Positions 17,706 to 29,720 of a DNA stretch of 64,000 nucleotides are shown here, in pieces. Position 1 is the first letter of the stretch; each line of letters opens with the position of its first letter. Made by a program: the position numbers and the translations under genes. Source of the DNA: Frigoribacterium sp. PhB116 (GTDB taxonomy: Bacteria; Actinomycetota; Actinomycetes; Actinomycetales; Microbacteriaceae); NCBI RefSeq assembly GCF_004364285.1, contig NZ_SOBE01000002.1, positions 990,683-1,054,682 on the forward strand. Direction: 5' to 3'. The notes under the pieces were generated by a model. The model was not told the origin of the DNA, searched no databases, and saw nothing but the letters and a program-made list of their open reading frames with translations.

Positions 17706-18437
17706 ATGACCACCCAGATCGCCGTCGTCGGAGCCACGGGCACGCTCGGCTCGTTCGTCGTCGACCTCGTCCGGCGCACCCCCGGCCTCGAGCTGCACGC
17801 CGGCCTCTCCTCCCGCGACGACCTCGACGACGTGCGCGGCGCCGACCTCGTGGTCGACGTGACGCACCCGGCCGTCAGCCCGGGCATCGTCGAGCACGTC
17901 GTCCGGGCGGGCCTGCCCGTCCTGGTCGGCACCTCCGGCTGGAACGCCGAGCGGGTGGCCAAGCTCCGCACCGTCGTCGCCGACGTCGGCGGCCCCGGCG
18001 TCCTGGTCGTCCCGAACTTCTCCCTCGGCTCCGTCCTCGCGACGCGGTTCGCCACGATGGCGGCCCGCTTCTACGAGAGCGTCGAGATCGTGGAGGCGCA
18101 CCACCAGGGCAAGGTCGACTCGCCCTCGGGCACGGCCGTCCGCACCGCCGAGCTCATCGCCGAGGCGCGCCGCGAGCTGGGCCCGGTCTCCGCCCCCTTC
18201 TCCGACCAGCGCGCTCGCGGCCAGCAGGTCGCCAGCGTCCCGGTGCACAGCATGCGCCTCCGCGGCGTCGTCGCGAAGCAGGAGGTCGTCTTCGGGGGCG
18301 AGGGCGAGACGCTCACCCTGACGCACGACACGATCTCGCAGCGCGCCTACGAGCAGGGGCTGCTCGTCGCCATGGCCGAGGCGCCCCGGGTCGAGGGCGT
18401 CGTCGTGGGGCTCGACAGCGTGCTGCCGCTCGACTGA
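17706..18437 (+). CDS. dapB: 4-hydroxy-tetrahydrodipicolinate reductase
   Basis: A 243-residue enzyme of the diaminopimelate/lysine pathway, reducing the DapA product with NAD(P)H. The Rossmann fingerprint is AVVGATGTLGSF at the N terminus. The catalytic block VEAHHQGKVDSPSGTAVRTAE carries the conserved His pair and Lys. PNFSLGSVLA and FGGEGETLTLTHD are also typical. Its partner dapA is 3 kb downstream and dapF lies at 34.7 kb. The stop overlaps the ATG of the membrane protein gene (TGATG). Length matches the family. Confidence 0.96.
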   Translation: MTTQIAVVGATGTLGSFVVDLVRRTPGLELHAGLSSRDDLDDVRGADLVVDVTHPAVSPGIVEHVVRAGLPVLVGTSGWNAERVAKLRTVVADVGGPGVLVVPNFSLGSVLATRFATMAARFYESVEIVEAHHQGKVDSPSGTAVRTAELIAEARRELGPVSAPFSDQRARGQQVASVPVHSMRLRGVVAKQEVVFGGEGETLTLTHDTISQRAYEQGLLVAMAEAPRVEGVVVGLDSVLPLD

Positions 18438-18877
18438 TGAAGGGCCGCACCGCGGCGCTCGTCATGGCGCTGTTCCTCCTCCTGTACGTCGTCCTCGTCG
18501 CGCAGCGCGCGTACCTCTTCGTCATGACCGGCGAGCCCGTGGCCGTCGTGCTCGGCGTGGCGCTGCTCGTGCTGCCGGTCCTCGGGATCTTCGCCCTGGT
18601 CGCCGAGCTGCGCTTCGGGGTGCACACGCAGCAGATGGTGCGCGAGCTCGAGGAGGCGGGCGAGCTGCCGGTGGACGAGGTCCCGCGCCGTGCCTCGGGC
18701 CGGTACGAACGCGCCGCCGCCGACGCGGCGTTCCCGCGCTGGGCCCAGGCAGTCGATGACGCCCCCGACGACTGGCGTACCTGGTTCCGGCTCGGCCTGG
18801 CCTACGACGCGTGCGGCGACCGCAGGCGGGCCCGACAGGCCGTCCGCAAGGCGTCGCGGATGCGGTCCGCGGCCTAG
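18437..18877 (+). CDS. Small membrane protein with a TPR-like tail
   Basis: A 146-residue protein of unknown function. Two hydrophobic segments (about residues 7-28 and 33-57) form a hairpin in the membrane. They are followed by a charged stretch VRELEEAGELPVDEVPRRASGRYERAAADAAFPRW. The C-terminal DDWRTWFRLGLAYDACGDRRRARQAVRKASR resembles one tetratricopeptide unit. Homologues directly after dapB are known to me from Microbacteriaceae only as hypothetical proteins. It is coupled to dapB by a one-base overlap and ends four bases into the 3' end of the convergent SDR gene. Confidence 0.82.
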   Translation: MKGRTAALVMALFLLLYVVLVAQRAYLFVMTGEPVAVVLGVALLVLPVLGIFALVAELRFGVHTQQMVRELEEAGELPVDEVPRRASGRYERAAADAAFPRWAQAVDDAPDDWRTWFRLGLAYDACGDRRRARQAVRKASRMRSAA

Positions 18878-19779
18878 CGGCTGGCGACGAGCGCGTCGAC
18901 CGCCTGGTCGACCGTGCGGTGACGGAAGGCGAAGCCGTCCGCGAGCAGCGCCTCCGGCACGACCTGCTGGCTGGGCAGCAGCATCTCACGACCCGCCTCC
19001 TGCATCGCCGTGCTGATGACGACCTCGGGCACCGTCAGCGCGTAGGGGCGTCCCAGGTCCTTGGCGAGCCGTCGCGTCAGGGCGTCGCTGGTCGCGGGCG
19101 TGGGGCCGGCGAGGTTGACGGGGCCGCTCAGGCTCGACGTCAGCAGGTGCACGATGGCCGCGGCCTCGTCGTGCAGGCTGATCCAGGGCCAGAACTGGTC
19201 GCCCGTGCCGAGGCGCGAGCCGAGGCCGAGCTTCGTGAGGGGCAGCAGCGGGGCCATGGCGCCGCCGGGGCCCACGACGACCCCGGTGCGCAGGTGGACG
19301 ACACGGGTGGCGTCGGGCGTCGGGGCGGTCGCCGCCTCCCAGTCGGCGACGACGTCGCTGAGGAAGCCGCTGCCGCGGGGGCTCTGCTCGGTCAGGCGCT
19401 CGCCCGGGCGGTCGCCGTAGATGCCCACGGCCGAGCCGCTGAGGAACACTGCGGGCGGCCGCTCGGCGCCGGCCATGCCGTGCGCCAACGTGGCGGTGGC
19501 CGTCACACGCGAGTCGCGGATCTCGCGCTTGTAGGCGGCGGTCCAGGGCAGCCGGCCGAGGGAGGCGCCGCTCAGGTTAACGACGGCGTCCGCCCGGTCG
19601 AGCAGGGTTCGGTCGACGATGCCGGCCGCGGGCACCCACGTCGCCTCGCCCTCGTCGCGGGCCTCGCGCCGGACGAGCGCGACGACCGTGTGGCCCGCGG
19701 CCACCAGCTGACGTCGGAGCTCGGTGCCGACCAGGCCGGAGGCGCCGGAGACGAGGACGGTGAGGGAGTCGGCGGTCAT
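18874..19779 (-). CDS. NAD-dependent epimerase-like protein (TIGR01777/SDR39U1 family)
   Basis: A 301-residue atypical short-chain dehydrogenase. The dinucleotide-binding motif is VLVSGASGLVGTELRRQL (GxSGxxG) at the N terminus. DAVVNLSGASLG and FLSGSAVGIYGDRPGERLTE replace the usual catalytic Tyr-x-x-x-Lys region, and a C-terminal ALTRRLAKDLGRPYALTVPEVV follows, as in the family also called YfcH. The substrate is unknown in all members I know of. It is divergent from thyX (152 bases between them), with an AGGAG-type ribosome site near 19800. Confidence 0.88.
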   Translation of the reverse strand: MTADSLTVLVSGASGLVGTELRRQLVAAGHTVVALVRREARDEGEATWVPAAGIVDRTLLDRADAVVNLSGASLGRLPWTAAYKREIRDSRVTATATLAHGMAGAERPPAVFLSGSAVGIYGDRPGERLTEQSPRGSGFLSDVVADWEAATAPTPDATRVVHLRTGVVVGPGGAMAPLLPLTKLGLGSRLGTGDQFWPWISLHDEAAAIVHLLTSSLSGPVNLAGPTPATSDALTRRLAKDLGRPYALTVPEVVISTAMQEAGREMLLPSQQVVPEALLADGFAFRHRTVDQAVDALVASR

Positions 19780-19918
19780 GGGCCCGGTCTTTCTCGAGGA
19801 GGTGCGGCGCAGGGGAGCTGCGCCTCCCCGGGAGCGTAGCCGCGCCTCCTGCCGGTCGCCCGGGCACCGGCCCCCGGGCCTTGGCTGCCGCCGATCGAGG
19901 CTCGTCGGTGGTCGGAGG

Positions 19919-19924
19919 TAGAGT
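19919..19924 (+). promoter_or_regulatory. -10 box of thyX, leaderless type
   Basis: TAGAGT ends 7 bases before GTG 19932. The GGAGGT at 19914-19919 overlaps it and would be a rather distant ribosome site if transcription began further upstream. Confidence 0.48.
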
Positions 19925-19931
19925 CGTCGCC

Positions 19932-20714
19932 GTGACTGATGCCGACGCCGTGACCCCCGCCTCCTCGTCTCCCGAGACCGCCGCCGACCCCGTCGAGTTC
20001 CGCAGCGACGTCACGGTCGAGCTGGTCCGCTCGAGCGCGCACGACTCCGACGTCCTCTTCGCGGCGCGCGTCTCGACGATGGGCGAGCAGACGCTCGAGG
20101 GCGCCCAGGCCTCGGCCGACGGGGCCCAGGCGACCAAGGGCGCCGGCCTGATCAACTACCTCATGCGCGACCGGCACGGCTCGCCATTCGAGCACAACTC
20201 GATGACGTTCTACGTGCAGGCGCCGATCTTCGTGTTCCGCGAGTTCATGCGGCACCGCATGGCGAGCTACAACGAAGAGAGCGGTCGCTACCGCGAGCTC
20301 AACCCCGTCTTCTACGTCCCCGCCGCGACCCGCAACCTGCAGCAGGTGGGCAAGCCCGGCGCCTACGACTTCCTGCCCGGCACGCCCGAGCAGAGCGAGC
20401 TCGTCCGGTCCGAGACCGAGCGCACCTCCCGCGAGGCCTACGCGGCCTACAAGCGCATGCTCGACGAGGGCATCGCCCGCGAGGTCGCCCGCATCGTCCT
20501 GCCCCTGAACATCTACTCGTCGATGTACGTCACCGTGAACGCGCGGTCCCTGATGAACTTCCTCAGCCTCCGCACGAAGCGCGAGGGCACGCACTTCCCG
20601 TCGTTCCCGCAGCGCGAGATCGAGATGTGCGCCGAGAAGATGGAGGACATCTGGGCCGAGCTCATGCCCCTCACCTACGCCGCCTTCGGCACGAACGGCC
20701 GCGTCGCCCCCTGA
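19932..20714 (+). CDS. thyX: Flavin-dependent thymidylate synthase
   Basis: A 260-residue FAD-dependent enzyme making dTMP from dUMP with methylene-tetrahydrofolate. The ThyX signature RHRxxSxNxxSxRY is intact as RHRMASYNEESGRY, with RHR at residues 107-109. Other family blocks are HGSPFEHNSMTFYVQAPIFVFRE and the C-terminal NARSLMNFLSLRT. I chose GTG 19932 rather than the longer form from 19881, because the extra 17 residues are not family-like and the -10 box lies there. Gene order thyX-dapA is common in actinobacteria. Whether a ThyA is also present cannot be judged from this window. Confidence 0.96.
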   Translation: MTDADAVTPASSSPETAADPVEFRSDVTVELVRSSAHDSDVLFAARVSTMGEQTLEGAQASADGAQATKGAGLINYLMRDRHGSPFEHNSMTFYVQAPIFVFREFMRHRMASYNEESGRYRELNPVFYVPAATRNLQQVGKPGAYDFLPGTPEQSELVRSETERTSREAYAAYKRMLDEGIAREVARIVLPLNIYSSMYVTVNARSLMNFLSLRTKREGTHFPSFPQREIEMCAEKMEDIWAELMPLTYAAFGTNGRVAP

Positions 20715-20763
20715 CCGGGTCGACGCTGACCCTCCGAGGGGCGATCCGCGCGGGGCGAGACAG

Positions 20764-20769
20764 TACGCT
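20764..20769 (+). promoter_or_regulatory. -10 box of dapA, leaderless type
   Basis: TACGCT ends 7 bases before GTG 20777. Confidence 0.48.
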
Positions 20770-20776
20770 GGTCGAC

Positions 20777-21754
20777 GTGTCGAACATCAGCAACCCCTTC
20801 GGGCAGGTCCTCGTCGCTCTCGTCACCCCCTTCACCGCCGACGGCGAGGTCGACTGGCCGGCGGTCGAGAAGCACATCGACGACTGCGTCTCGGCCGGTG
20901 CCGACGGCATCGTCGTCACGGGCACGACCGGCGAGACCAGCACCCTGACCGACCCCGAGAAGCTCAAGCTCGTCGAGGTCGGCAAGTCGGTCGCCGCGGG
21001 GCGCGCCAAGATCATCACGGGCGGCGGCTCGAACGAGACCGCCCACGCCATCCAGCTGTACAAGGCCAGCGAGAAGGCCGGCGCCGACGGCGTCATGATC
21101 GTCACGCCGTACTACAACAAGCCCACGCAGGCCGGCGTCCTCACGCACTTCCGCATGATCGCCGACGCGACCGACCTGCCGGTCATCCTCTACGACATCC
21201 CCGGCCGAACGGGCATCCCGATCAAGTACGAGACGCTGCTCCGTGCTGCGAAGCACCCGAACATCGTCGCCGTCAAGGACGCGAAGGGCGACTTCGCCGA
21301 GGTCAGCCGCGTCATCAACCAGACCGACCTGCTCTACTTCTCGGGCGACGACGCGAACGTGCTGCCGCACCTGGCGATCGGCGCCTCCGGCCTCATCGGC
21401 GTGACGGCGAACATCGTGTCCGCGCCGTACCGCACCATGATCGACGCCGTGAACGCAGGCGACCTGCACACGGCCACGGCGGCGCACCAGATGCTCGAGC
21501 CGCTGGTGCGCGCCGTCATGACGCACGTGCCCGGCACGGTGGCGGCAAAGTACATCCTGCACGGCCTCGGCCGCATCTCCAGCCCCCGCGTCCGCTTGCC
21601 GCTCGTCGGCCCGGAGGACAGCGAGGCGGCGCTCATCGAGGACGAGCTCTCGCACGTCGGCGACATCCCCGGGCTCGACCTCAGCCGCTTCCGCCCCGAC
21701 CGCAACGCGGCGGCCGGCGGCGCCCTGCCCAAGGTGCACGGCACCACGCGCTGA
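20777..21754 (+). CDS. dapA: 4-hydroxy-tetrahydrodipicolinate synthase
   Basis: A 325-residue aldolase that condenses pyruvate with aspartate semialdehyde, the first committed step to diaminopimelate and lysine. The Schiff-base Lys is Lys167 in NIVAVKDAKGD. GTTGETSTL holds the pyruvate-binding Thr pair, and VTPYYNKPTQ the catalytic Tyr. GTG 20777 gives the start SNISNPFGQVLVALVTPF; the longer frame begins inside thyX. The C-terminal tail is about 20 residues longer than in E. coli. RNase J follows 100 bases later without a terminator, an order common in actinobacteria. Confidence 0.97.
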   Translation: MSNISNPFGQVLVALVTPFTADGEVDWPAVEKHIDDCVSAGADGIVVTGTTGETSTLTDPEKLKLVEVGKSVAAGRAKIITGGGSNETAHAIQLYKASEKAGADGVMIVTPYYNKPTQAGVLTHFRMIADATDLPVILYDIPGRTGIPIKYETLLRAAKHPNIVAVKDAKGDFAEVSRVINQTDLLYFSGDDANVLPHLAIGASGLIGVTANIVSAPYRTMIDAVNAGDLHTATAAHQMLEPLVRAVMTHVPGTVAAKYILHGLGRISSPRVRLPLVGPEDSEAALIEDELSHVGDIPGLDLSRFRPDRNAAAGGALPKVHGTTR

Positions 21755-21854
21755 CCACGCGGCACGCCGCTGGCCGTGCCGACGGCTCGGCGCGCGGGTC
21801 GACAGAGACCTCGATCCCCGGGGCACGAGCCCCGACCTCGACCCGAAGGACACG

Positions 21855-23531
<1,677 letters not shown>

Positions 23532-23544
23532 CCCGGCTCGGCAC

Positions 23545-23589
23545 GAGGCCTCAGCTCGCTCGGGAAGTCATCCCGACGGCTGAGGCCTC
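23545..23589 (+). terminator. Terminator of rnj
   Basis: Stem GAGGCCTCAGC/GCTGAGGCCTC (11 bp) with inner TCGGGA/TCCCGA around a 5-base loop, 14 bases past the stop. CCGTCGTCCCCC follows. Confidence 0.78.
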
Positions 23590-23651
23590 CGTCGTCCCCC
23601 TCCTCCTATGGTGAGCACGTTCCGTCCGTTGCTCCGAAGGGGGAGTCGCCC

Positions 23652-24668
23652 GTGCGCGTCGCCAAGACCTGGATCTTCCCGATCCTCCGCATCCTGATCT
23701 TCGTCGCGATCGCGGTGGCCCTCGTCAAGCTCGCGTTCTTCGCGGCGCCCGACGCGGCGACCGGCTCCGTGGCGGTCCCGGCTGGCGAGGCCGTCGAGCC
23801 CCAGATCGCCGTGGCCGTCGGCACCGTCACGAACGACGTGACGGTCGACGCCACGGTCGAGGCCGACGTCGCCTCGACCGTGCCTGCGACCCTCGCCGGC
23901 ACCGTCGTGACCGTGGTCGTCGAGAAGGGCCAGGCCGTCGCCGCGGGCGACAAGATCGCGACGCTGCGCTCCGAGACCCCGCAGGAGGCGCTGGTCTCGG
24001 CCGACGGCACCGTCACCGAGCGCGCCCCGATCGTCAAGACCGCGGTGGTGACGTCGCCCGTCGCGGGCACCGTGACGGAGCTCTCCGTCATCAAGGACCA
24101 GGAGGTGGCCGTGGGCGACGCGGTCGCGAAGGTGGCGCCTCCGACGTTCCACGTCACGGGGGCGCTGGCCGCCGACCAGCTCTACCGCCTGGTCAGCCGG
24201 CCGGCCGAGGGCACCGCGTCCATCCAGGGCGGCCCGGCGCCGTTCGCCTGCACCGGTCTCTCGGTCGGCGGTGCCGGCGCCGGCGCGGGCACCACGACCG
24301 CCGGCGACACCGGCGACTCGTCGGGCACGGGCGTCTCGGGGCAGTCGGTGACGTGCGCCGTCCCCGGCGACGTCACGGTCTTCGCAGGCCTCGCCACGAA
24401 GCTGACGATCCCCGCCGGCGTCGCGACCGACGTCCTCACGGTGCCGCTCACCGCGGTCGAGGGCGCCGCGGGCAAGGGCGTCGTGACCGTGGTCGGCGCC
24501 GACGGCACCGAGGAGGAGCGGGAGATCACGCTCGGCATCAACGACGGCACGACCGTCGAGGTGACCGGGGGCCTCGTCGAGGGCGACATGGTCCTCGAGT
24601 TCGTGCCCGGCGCCGTCGCCCCGCAGGAGGGCTGCGTCGACCCGATGACCGGAGAGGTCTACTGCTGA
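23652..24668 (+). CDS. Membrane-fusion-type accessory protein of an ABC exporter
   Basis: A 338-residue protein with an N-terminal membrane anchor (about residues 8-32). Two lipoyl-like half motifs are visible: TLAGTVVTVVVEKGQAVAAGDKIATL (about 83-108) and TSPVAGTVTELSVIKDQEVAVGDAVAKV (about 135-162), as in MacA/HlyD adaptors. A Gly/Thr-rich loop (about 215-235) precedes a beta-rich C-terminal region with VLTVPLTAVEG. It carries few cysteines. The gene starts at GTG 23652 and its stop overlaps the ATPase start (TGATG). It should couple the ABC motor to a substrate outside the membrane; the substrate is unknown. Confidence 0.83.
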   Translation: MRVAKTWIFPILRILIFVAIAVALVKLAFFAAPDAATGSVAVPAGEAVEPQIAVAVGTVTNDVTVDATVEADVASTVPATLAGTVVTVVVEKGQAVAAGDKIATLRSETPQEALVSADGTVTERAPIVKTAVVTSPVAGTVTELSVIKDQEVAVGDAVAKVAPPTFHVTGALAADQLYRLVSRPAEGTASIQGGPAPFACTGLSVGGAGAGAGTTTAGDTGDSSGTGVSGQSVTCAVPGDVTVFAGLATKLTIPAGVATDVLTVPLTAVEGAAGKGVVTVVGADGTEEEREITLGINDGTTVEVTGGLVEGDMVLEFVPGAVAPQEGCVDPMTGEVYC

Positions 24669-25453
24669 TGTCGTTGATCCGGCTCGAGGGAGTCACGAAG
24701 ACGGTCCCCCTCGCCGACGACGCGACGCTCGACATCCTCCGAGGCGTCGACCTCGTGGTCGAGGCGGGCGAGCACGTGAGCATCGTCGGCCGTTCCGGCT
24801 CGGGCAAGTCGACCCTGCTCAACATCCTGGGGCTCATCGACGCGCCGACGACGGGCGCGCACTGGTTCGACGACGTCGACGTCAGCGGCATGCGCTCGGG
24901 GGCCCGCGACCGGCTCCGCGGCGAGCAGGTGGGCTTCATCTTCCAGCAGTTCAACCTGCTGCAGGGGCGCACGGCGCTCGAGAACGTCATGACGCCGTTG
25001 CTCTACGCCCGCGGTCGGCGCTTCTGGCGCCGGCGGGCGATCGCGGCCGAGATGCTCGAGAAGGTCGGGCTCGGGCACCGCGTCGACTCGATGCCGCACC
25101 GCCTCTCGGGCGGCGAGCAGCAGCGGGTGGCGATCGCGCGCTCGCTGGTGCGCGACCCGCGCGTCATCCTGGCCGACGAGCCGACGGGAGCGCTCGACAT
25201 CGAGACGGGGGCGACGGTCATGCGCCTCCTCGACGACATCTCGTCCGACACCGGCGCCGCCCTCGTCACCATCACGCACGACCTGGCCGTGGCGGGCCTC
25301 GCCGCGCGGCACTACTCGCTCGACGCGGGCGTGCTCTCGGCCGCGCGACTGGGCAGCGGGCTGGCCGGGGCGTCGGCCCTCGTGCCGGCGGGCGCCTCCG
25401 CCTCGGAGGCTCCCTCCTCCTCCGCCCCGGCACCCGTCGAGGTCGTGTCGTGA
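24668..25453 (+). CDS. ABC transporter ATPase, MacB/LolD type
   Basis: A 261-residue ABC ATPase. Walker A GRSGSGKST (about residues 42-50), the Q-loop in GFIFQQFNLL, signature [15 protein letters not shown], Walker B VILADEPTGALD and the H-loop TITHDLA are all present. A C-terminal tail of about 40 residues is Ala/Ser/Pro-rich and not part of the fold. It is the middle gene of a three-gene exporter set, with one-base and 4-base overlaps to its neighbours. MacB-type transporters export peptides, macrolides or lipoproteins; nothing here picks one. Confidence 0.92.
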   Translation: MSLIRLEGVTKTVPLADDATLDILRGVDLVVEAGEHVSIVGRSGSGKSTLLNILGLIDAPTTGAHWFDDVDVSGMRSGARDRLRGEQVGFIFQQFNLLQGRTALENVMTPLLYARGRRFWRRRAIAAEMLEKVGLGHRVDSMPHRLSGGEQQRVAIARSLVRDPRVILADEPTGALDIETGATVMRLLDDISSDTGAALVTITHDLAVAGLAARHYSLDAGVLSAARLGSGLAGASALVPAGASASEAPSSSAPAPVEVVS

Positions 25454-26679
25454 GCAGTCTGTTGTCGGGGGTCGTGGGAGCGTTCGTCGAGGCCTGGTCC
25501 GAGCTGAGGGTCAACAAGCTGCGGGTGCTGCTCAGCCTCATCGGGGTCGCGGTGGCCGTCGCCGCGCTGACCGCCGTCGTCGGGCTCGGCAGCCTCGCCG
25601 AGCAGTCCACGCGCGAGTCGTCCGAGAAGTCCGGCGGGCGACCCGCCACCTACACGGTCTCGGCCTACAGCCAGGGGGCGACTCTGCTCGACCCCGCCCT
25701 CCTCGACGACGAGTTCCGCTCGACGATGTCGCGCTACCAGATCTCGTGGGCGTCCGAGAACCTCTACACGACGAGGTCCGTCCAGCTGCCCGGTGGCCTC
25801 ACCGACGTCTCGGCACAGGTCGTCGACCCCGAGTACGGCGAGATGCACCGGGTGTCGATGGCCGAGGGATCCTGGTTCGTCGAGGGCGACGACCAGCGGA
25901 TGGCCCCGGCGGTCGTCGTGAACGAGGCGCTCTGGGACACGCTCGGCCGCCCTCCGGTCGCCTCGCACCCCACCCTCCTGCTGAGCGGCACGGACTCGGT
26001 GACCGGCGTCGTCGTGGGCGTCACGGCGGCGCAGTACGCCGAGGAGGCGCCCGGGCTGTTCCTCCTGCCCTCGGACGAGCACGACCTGGTGCCGCTCTCG
26101 CAGGGCGGGTACGCCGAGACGCCGCAGTACGAGATGTGGCTGCCGACGTCGTCCGGCGACCAGCTGAGCACAATGGTGCAGGGCAACCTCGCGGCGGCCC
26201 TCGGCGACGACGTGCAGGTCGACGTGAACCGGTCCGACTACGCGGCGTACGCGGGCGACTCCGACCCCTTCAAGCCGATCAAGCTGATCATCACGGGCGT
26301 CGGCGTGCTCGTGCTGCTGCTCGGCGGGCTCGGACTCGTCAACATCGCGCTGGTCACGGTGCGGCAGCGGATCCGCGAGATCGGGGTCCGGCGGTCGTTC
26401 GGCGCCACGGCGCCCCGGGTGTTCTTCTCGGTGATGCTCGAGAGCGTCGCCGGCACGGTGGTCGCGGGGGCCGTCGGCGTCATGGTCGCCGTGCTCGTCG
26501 TGCAGAACCCGACCGTGCAGGGCTTCATCGCCCAGGGGTCGGTCGACGACCTGCCGCCGTTCCCGATCACCGCCGCCCTGATCGGCCTGGGGTCCGCGAC
26601 GCTGATCGGCGCCGTGGCGGGAGTGCTGCCCGCTCTCGTCGCCGTCCGGGTCAAGGTCATCGACGCCATCCGCTACTGA
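25450..26679 (+). CDS. ABC transporter permease, MacB/FtsX family
   Basis: A 409-residue permease. The first membrane helix (about residues 20-45, [20 protein letters not shown]) is followed by a large outer domain (about 55-270). Three helices then lie near 275-300, 330-360 and 370-395, the layout of MacB/FtsX permeases. The block [23 protein letters not shown] matches the coupling-helix region. GTG 25450 overlaps the ATPase stop (GTGA). No regulator gene is next to it. It forms one transporter with the two preceding genes. Confidence 0.9.
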   Translation: MSSLLSGVVGAFVEAWSELRVNKLRVLLSLIGVAVAVAALTAVVGLGSLAEQSTRESSEKSGGRPATYTVSAYSQGATLLDPALLDDEFRSTMSRYQISWASENLYTTRSVQLPGGLTDVSAQVVDPEYGEMHRVSMAEGSWFVEGDDQRMAPAVVVNEALWDTLGRPPVASHPTLLLSGTDSVTGVVVGVTAAQYAEEAPGLFLLPSDEHDLVPLSQGGYAETPQYEMWLPTSSGDQLSTMVQGNLAAALGDDVQVDVNRSDYAAYAGDSDPFKPIKLIITGVGVLVLLLGGLGLVNIALVTVRQRIREIGVRRSFGATAPRVFFSVMLESVAGTVVAGAVGVMVAVLVVQNPTVQGFIAQGSVDDLPPFPITAALIGLGSATLIGAVAGVLPALVAVRVKVIDAIRY

Positions 26680-26742
26680 GGCGGGCGGGCCGCTCGGGGC
26701 CCGGCGCGCCGACCACCTCCGGTCGGCGTCGGCGGCGGGCGG

Positions 26743-26748
26743 TAACCT
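26743..26748 (+). promoter_or_regulatory. -10 box of ftsK, leaderless type
   Basis: TAACCT ends 7 bases before the ftsK ATG at 26756, in an otherwise very G+C-rich spacer. Confidence 0.5.
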
Positions 26749-26755
26749 CGACGGC

Positions 26756-29719
26756 ATGGCCACGCCCACCAAGTCGACAGCGCGCTCGCGCTCGGGGCGC
26801 GGCGCGTCCACGGGCGCCTCGGCCGCCCGAGGCGCGACCGCGGCGACCAAGAAGCTCCCCGCCGCGAAGGCGCCGGCACCCGTCGACGAGAGCCCCGGCG
26901 TCCTCGTGTCCGCCTGGATGGGCCTGGCCCACCTGACCGGCGGCGCCTTCCGGCTCTTCGGCAGCGAGTCGCTCGACAAGTCCGAGCGCCGCGACGGCGT
27001 CCCCTTCCTCCTCGTGCTGCTGGCGATCGCCGGGGCCGTGGTCGAGTGGCTCAACCCCACCAGCCCTTTGGCCGTCGCGTTCGACGCGTACACGTTCGGC
27101 GGGTTCTTCGGGCGGGTCGCCTACGCGCTGCCGGTCATCATGGTGCTCTTCGCGGGCTGGCTGTTCCGGCACCCGGCTTCCGTCCACGACAACACGCGCA
27201 TCGGCATCGGGCTCGGCCTCATGATCGTGTCCATCAGCGCCCTGTGCCACATCTACGGCGGCCAGCCGCAGGCCGTCGACGGCATGCCCGCCCTGGCGAG
27301 CGGCGGCGGGGTGCTCGGCTGGCTCGTCGCCTCCTGGCTGGTCATGCTCGCGACCGAGTGGGTCGCGGTGCCGGTCGTCGTCGTCCTGCTCGCGCTCTCG
27401 CTGCTGATCATGACCAAGACGCCGCCGAACCGCATCGGCCACCGTCTCGGCGACCTGTACCGCTGGCTCTTCGGCGAGACGACCGCCGAGGGCGGCTCGG
27501 CCCCTGCCGGCGACGGCTCCGCCGTGGGCGACGCAGACGAGCCCGACACGCTGCCGTGGTGGCGGCGCACCAAGAGCGGCCGTGAAGAAGACCCGGCCTA
27601 CGACACTCCCGTGGTCACCCAGAGCAGCGCCGACGACGCCGCGGACCGCCGGGGGCGGGGCTCTCGTCGTCGCGGTGCCGCCGGCCCGGTCTTCGTCGAC
27701 CACGGCGCGACCATCGGCGGCGACGCCCCGGCCGCAGGGTCCTCGGCAGCGGGCGCCGCGGCAGCCGAAGCCCCGACCGACGTCTACCAGGCCGACCTGC
27801 TGCACGACCTCGACGCGGCGGAGGACGCCGTGCGGTCGTTCGGCATCGACGTCCCGCTGCACGACGACGAGCCGGCGCCCACGACGTCCGCCGCGGGTGC
27901 CGCGGGTGCCGCCGTCGGCGGTCCCTCGGGTGCGACGGCCGCCACGACCGTCCTGCCGTCCCTGCCTGCGCCCGGCGTGCCGGCCACCACGTCCGCGGCC
28001 GCGCCCGGCGAGAGCGACGTCGCGGCCGACTTCCTCGCCGTCGACGACGACGAGCCCGCCCCGCCGTCGCTCGACGTCGAGGACGACTCGCCCGTGGCGC
28101 CCTACCGCCTGCCGGCGGCCTCCACGCTCAGCGTCGGCCCGCCCGCCAAGGCGCGCAGCGAGGCGAACGACGAGATCGTGCGCTCGATCACCGAGGTGCT
28201 CCGGCAGTTCTCCGTCGACGCCCGCGTCGTCGGCTTCAGCCGCGGCCCGACCGTCACGCGCTACGAGATCGAGCTGGGCCCGGGCGTCAAGGTCGAGAAG
28301 GTGACGGCGCTCAGCAAGAACCTCTCGTACGCCGTCGCGTCGAACGAGGTGCGAATCCTCTCCCCGATCCCGGGCAAGAGCGCCATCGGCGTCGAGATCC
28401 CCAACACCGACCGCGAGATCGTGTCGCTCGGCGACGTCCTGCGCTCCGGGGCCGCCGCCAAGAGCGTGCACCCGATGACGATCGGCGTCGGCAAGGACGT
28501 CGAGGGCGGCTACGTCGTGGCGAACCTCGCGAAGATGCCGCACCTCCTGGTCGCCGGCGCCACCGGCTCCGGCAAGTCGAGCTTCGTCAACTCGATGATC
28601 ACGTCCCTGCTCATGCGGGCCAAGCCGACCGACGTGCGCATGGTCCTCATCGACCCGAAGCGGGTCGAGCTCTCCATCTACGCCGGCGTCCCGCACCTGA
28701 TCACGCCCATCATCACCAACCCCAAGAAGGCGGCCGAGGCGCTGCAGTGGGTGGTGAAGGAGATGGACATGAGGTACGACGACCTCGCCAGCTTCGGCTT
28801 CCGCCACATCGACGACTTCAACCGCGCCGTCGTCGCGAACGAGATCGTGCTGCCGGCCGGCAGCGCCCGGTCGCTCAAGCCCTACCCCTACCTGCTCGTC
28901 GTCGTCGACGAGCTGGCCGACCTCATGATGGTCGCCCCGCGCGACGTCGAGGACAGCATCGTCCGCATCACCCAGCTGGCGCGTGCCTCGGGCATCCACC
29001 TGGTGCTCGCGACGCAGCGTCCGTCGGTCGACGTCGTGACGGGCCTCATCAAGGCCAACGTGCCGTCGCGGTTCGCGTTCGCCGTGTCGAGCGTCACCGA
29101 CTCGCGGGTCATCCTCGACCAGCCCGGCGCCGACAAGCTGATCGGCCAGGGCGACGGGCTCTTCCTGCCGATGGGCGCCTCCAAGGCCATGCGGGTCCAG
29201 GGCGCGTGGGTGCAGGAGGCGGAGATCGCCGAGGTCGTGGCGCACGTCACCCGGCAGGCGCGTCCGGACTACCGGCCCGACGTGGCGGCCGTGGTCGAGA
29301 AGAAGGAGATCGACGGCGACATCGGCGACGACCTCGAGCTGCTCCTCGCGGCCGCGGAGCTCGTCGTCAGCACCCAGTTCGGGTCGACGTCGATGCTGCA
29401 GCGCAAGCTGCGCGTCGGCTTCGCCAAGGCCGGGCGCCTGATGGACCTCATGGAGTCGCGCGACATCGTCGGCCCCTCCGAGGGGTCGAAGGCGCGCGAC
29501 GTGCTCGTGACCAACGAGCAGCTGCCGGGCGTGCTGGCCAAGCTGCGCGGGCAGGGCGACGACGGGCTCCGGGCGACGGCCCCCGCCTCCTCGGCTTCCA
29601 CGGCGATCGGCGCGGGCGACTACGGCGACGATCCCGTCGCCGAGATGACACGAGGCTACGACGAGGTCGAAGGCGACGAGGAGTCGGAAGACGCCTGGGG
29701 CCTGACCGGCAGGGACTGA
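26756..29719 (+). CDS. ftsK: DNA translocase FtsK
   Basis: A 987-residue septal DNA pump that moves chromosome ends and aids dimer resolution. An Ala/Lys-rich N terminus is followed by about four membrane helices (residues about 80-215), then a 250-residue acidic, Ala-rich linker. The motor has Walker [10 protein letters not shown] at residues 601-609 and the Walker B region [15 protein letters not shown]. The C-terminal winged-helix gamma domain for KOPS recognition is present (about residues 855-925, [25 protein letters not shown]). Downstream pgsA begins two bases past its stop. Complete and typical for actinobacterial FtsK. Confidence 0.97.
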   Translation: MATPTKSTARSRSGRGASTGASAARGATAATKKLPAAKAPAPVDESPGVLVSAWMGLAHLTGGAFRLFGSESLDKSERRDGVPFLLVLLAIAGAVVEWLNPTSPLAVAFDAYTFGGFFGRVAYALPVIMVLFAGWLFRHPASVHDNTRIGIGLGLMIVSISALCHIYGGQPQAVDGMPALASGGGVLGWLVASWLVMLATEWVAVPVVVVLLALSLLIMTKTPPNRIGHRLGDLYRWLFGETTAEGGSAPAGDGSAVGDADEPDTLPWWRRTKSGREEDPAYDTPVVTQSSADDAADRRGRGSRRRGAAGPVFVDHGATIGGDAPAAGSSAAGAAAAEAPTDVYQADLLHDLDAAEDAVRSFGIDVPLHDDEPAPTTSAAGAAGAAVGGPSGATAATTVLPSLPAPGVPATTSAAAPGESDVAADFLAVDDDEPAPPSLDVEDDSPVAPYRLPAASTLSVGPPAKARSEANDEIVRSITEVLRQFSVDARVVGFSRGPTVTRYEIELGPGVKVEKVTALSKNLSYAVASNEVRILSPIPGKSAIGVEIPNTDREIVSLGDVLRSGAAAKSVHPMTIGVGKDVEGGYVVANLAKMPHLLVAGATGSGKSSFVNSMITSLLMRAKPTDVRMVLIDPKRVELSIYAGVPHLITPIITNPKKAAEALQWVVKEMDMRYDDLASFGFRHIDDFNRAVVANEIVLPAGSARSLKPYPYLLVVVDELADLMMVAPRDVEDSIVRITQLARASGIHLVLATQRPSVDVVTGLIKANVPSRFAFAVSSVTDSRVILDQPGADKLIGQGDGLFLPMGASKAMRVQGAWVQEAEIAEVVAHVTRQARPDYRPDVAAVVEKKEIDGDIGDDLELLLAAAELVVSTQFGSTSMLQRKLRVGFAKAGRLMDLMESRDIVGPSEGSKARDVLVTNEQLPGVLAKLRGQGDDGLRATAPASSASTAIGAGDYGDDPVAEMTRGYDEVEGDEESEDAWGLTGRD

Positions 29720-29720
29720 C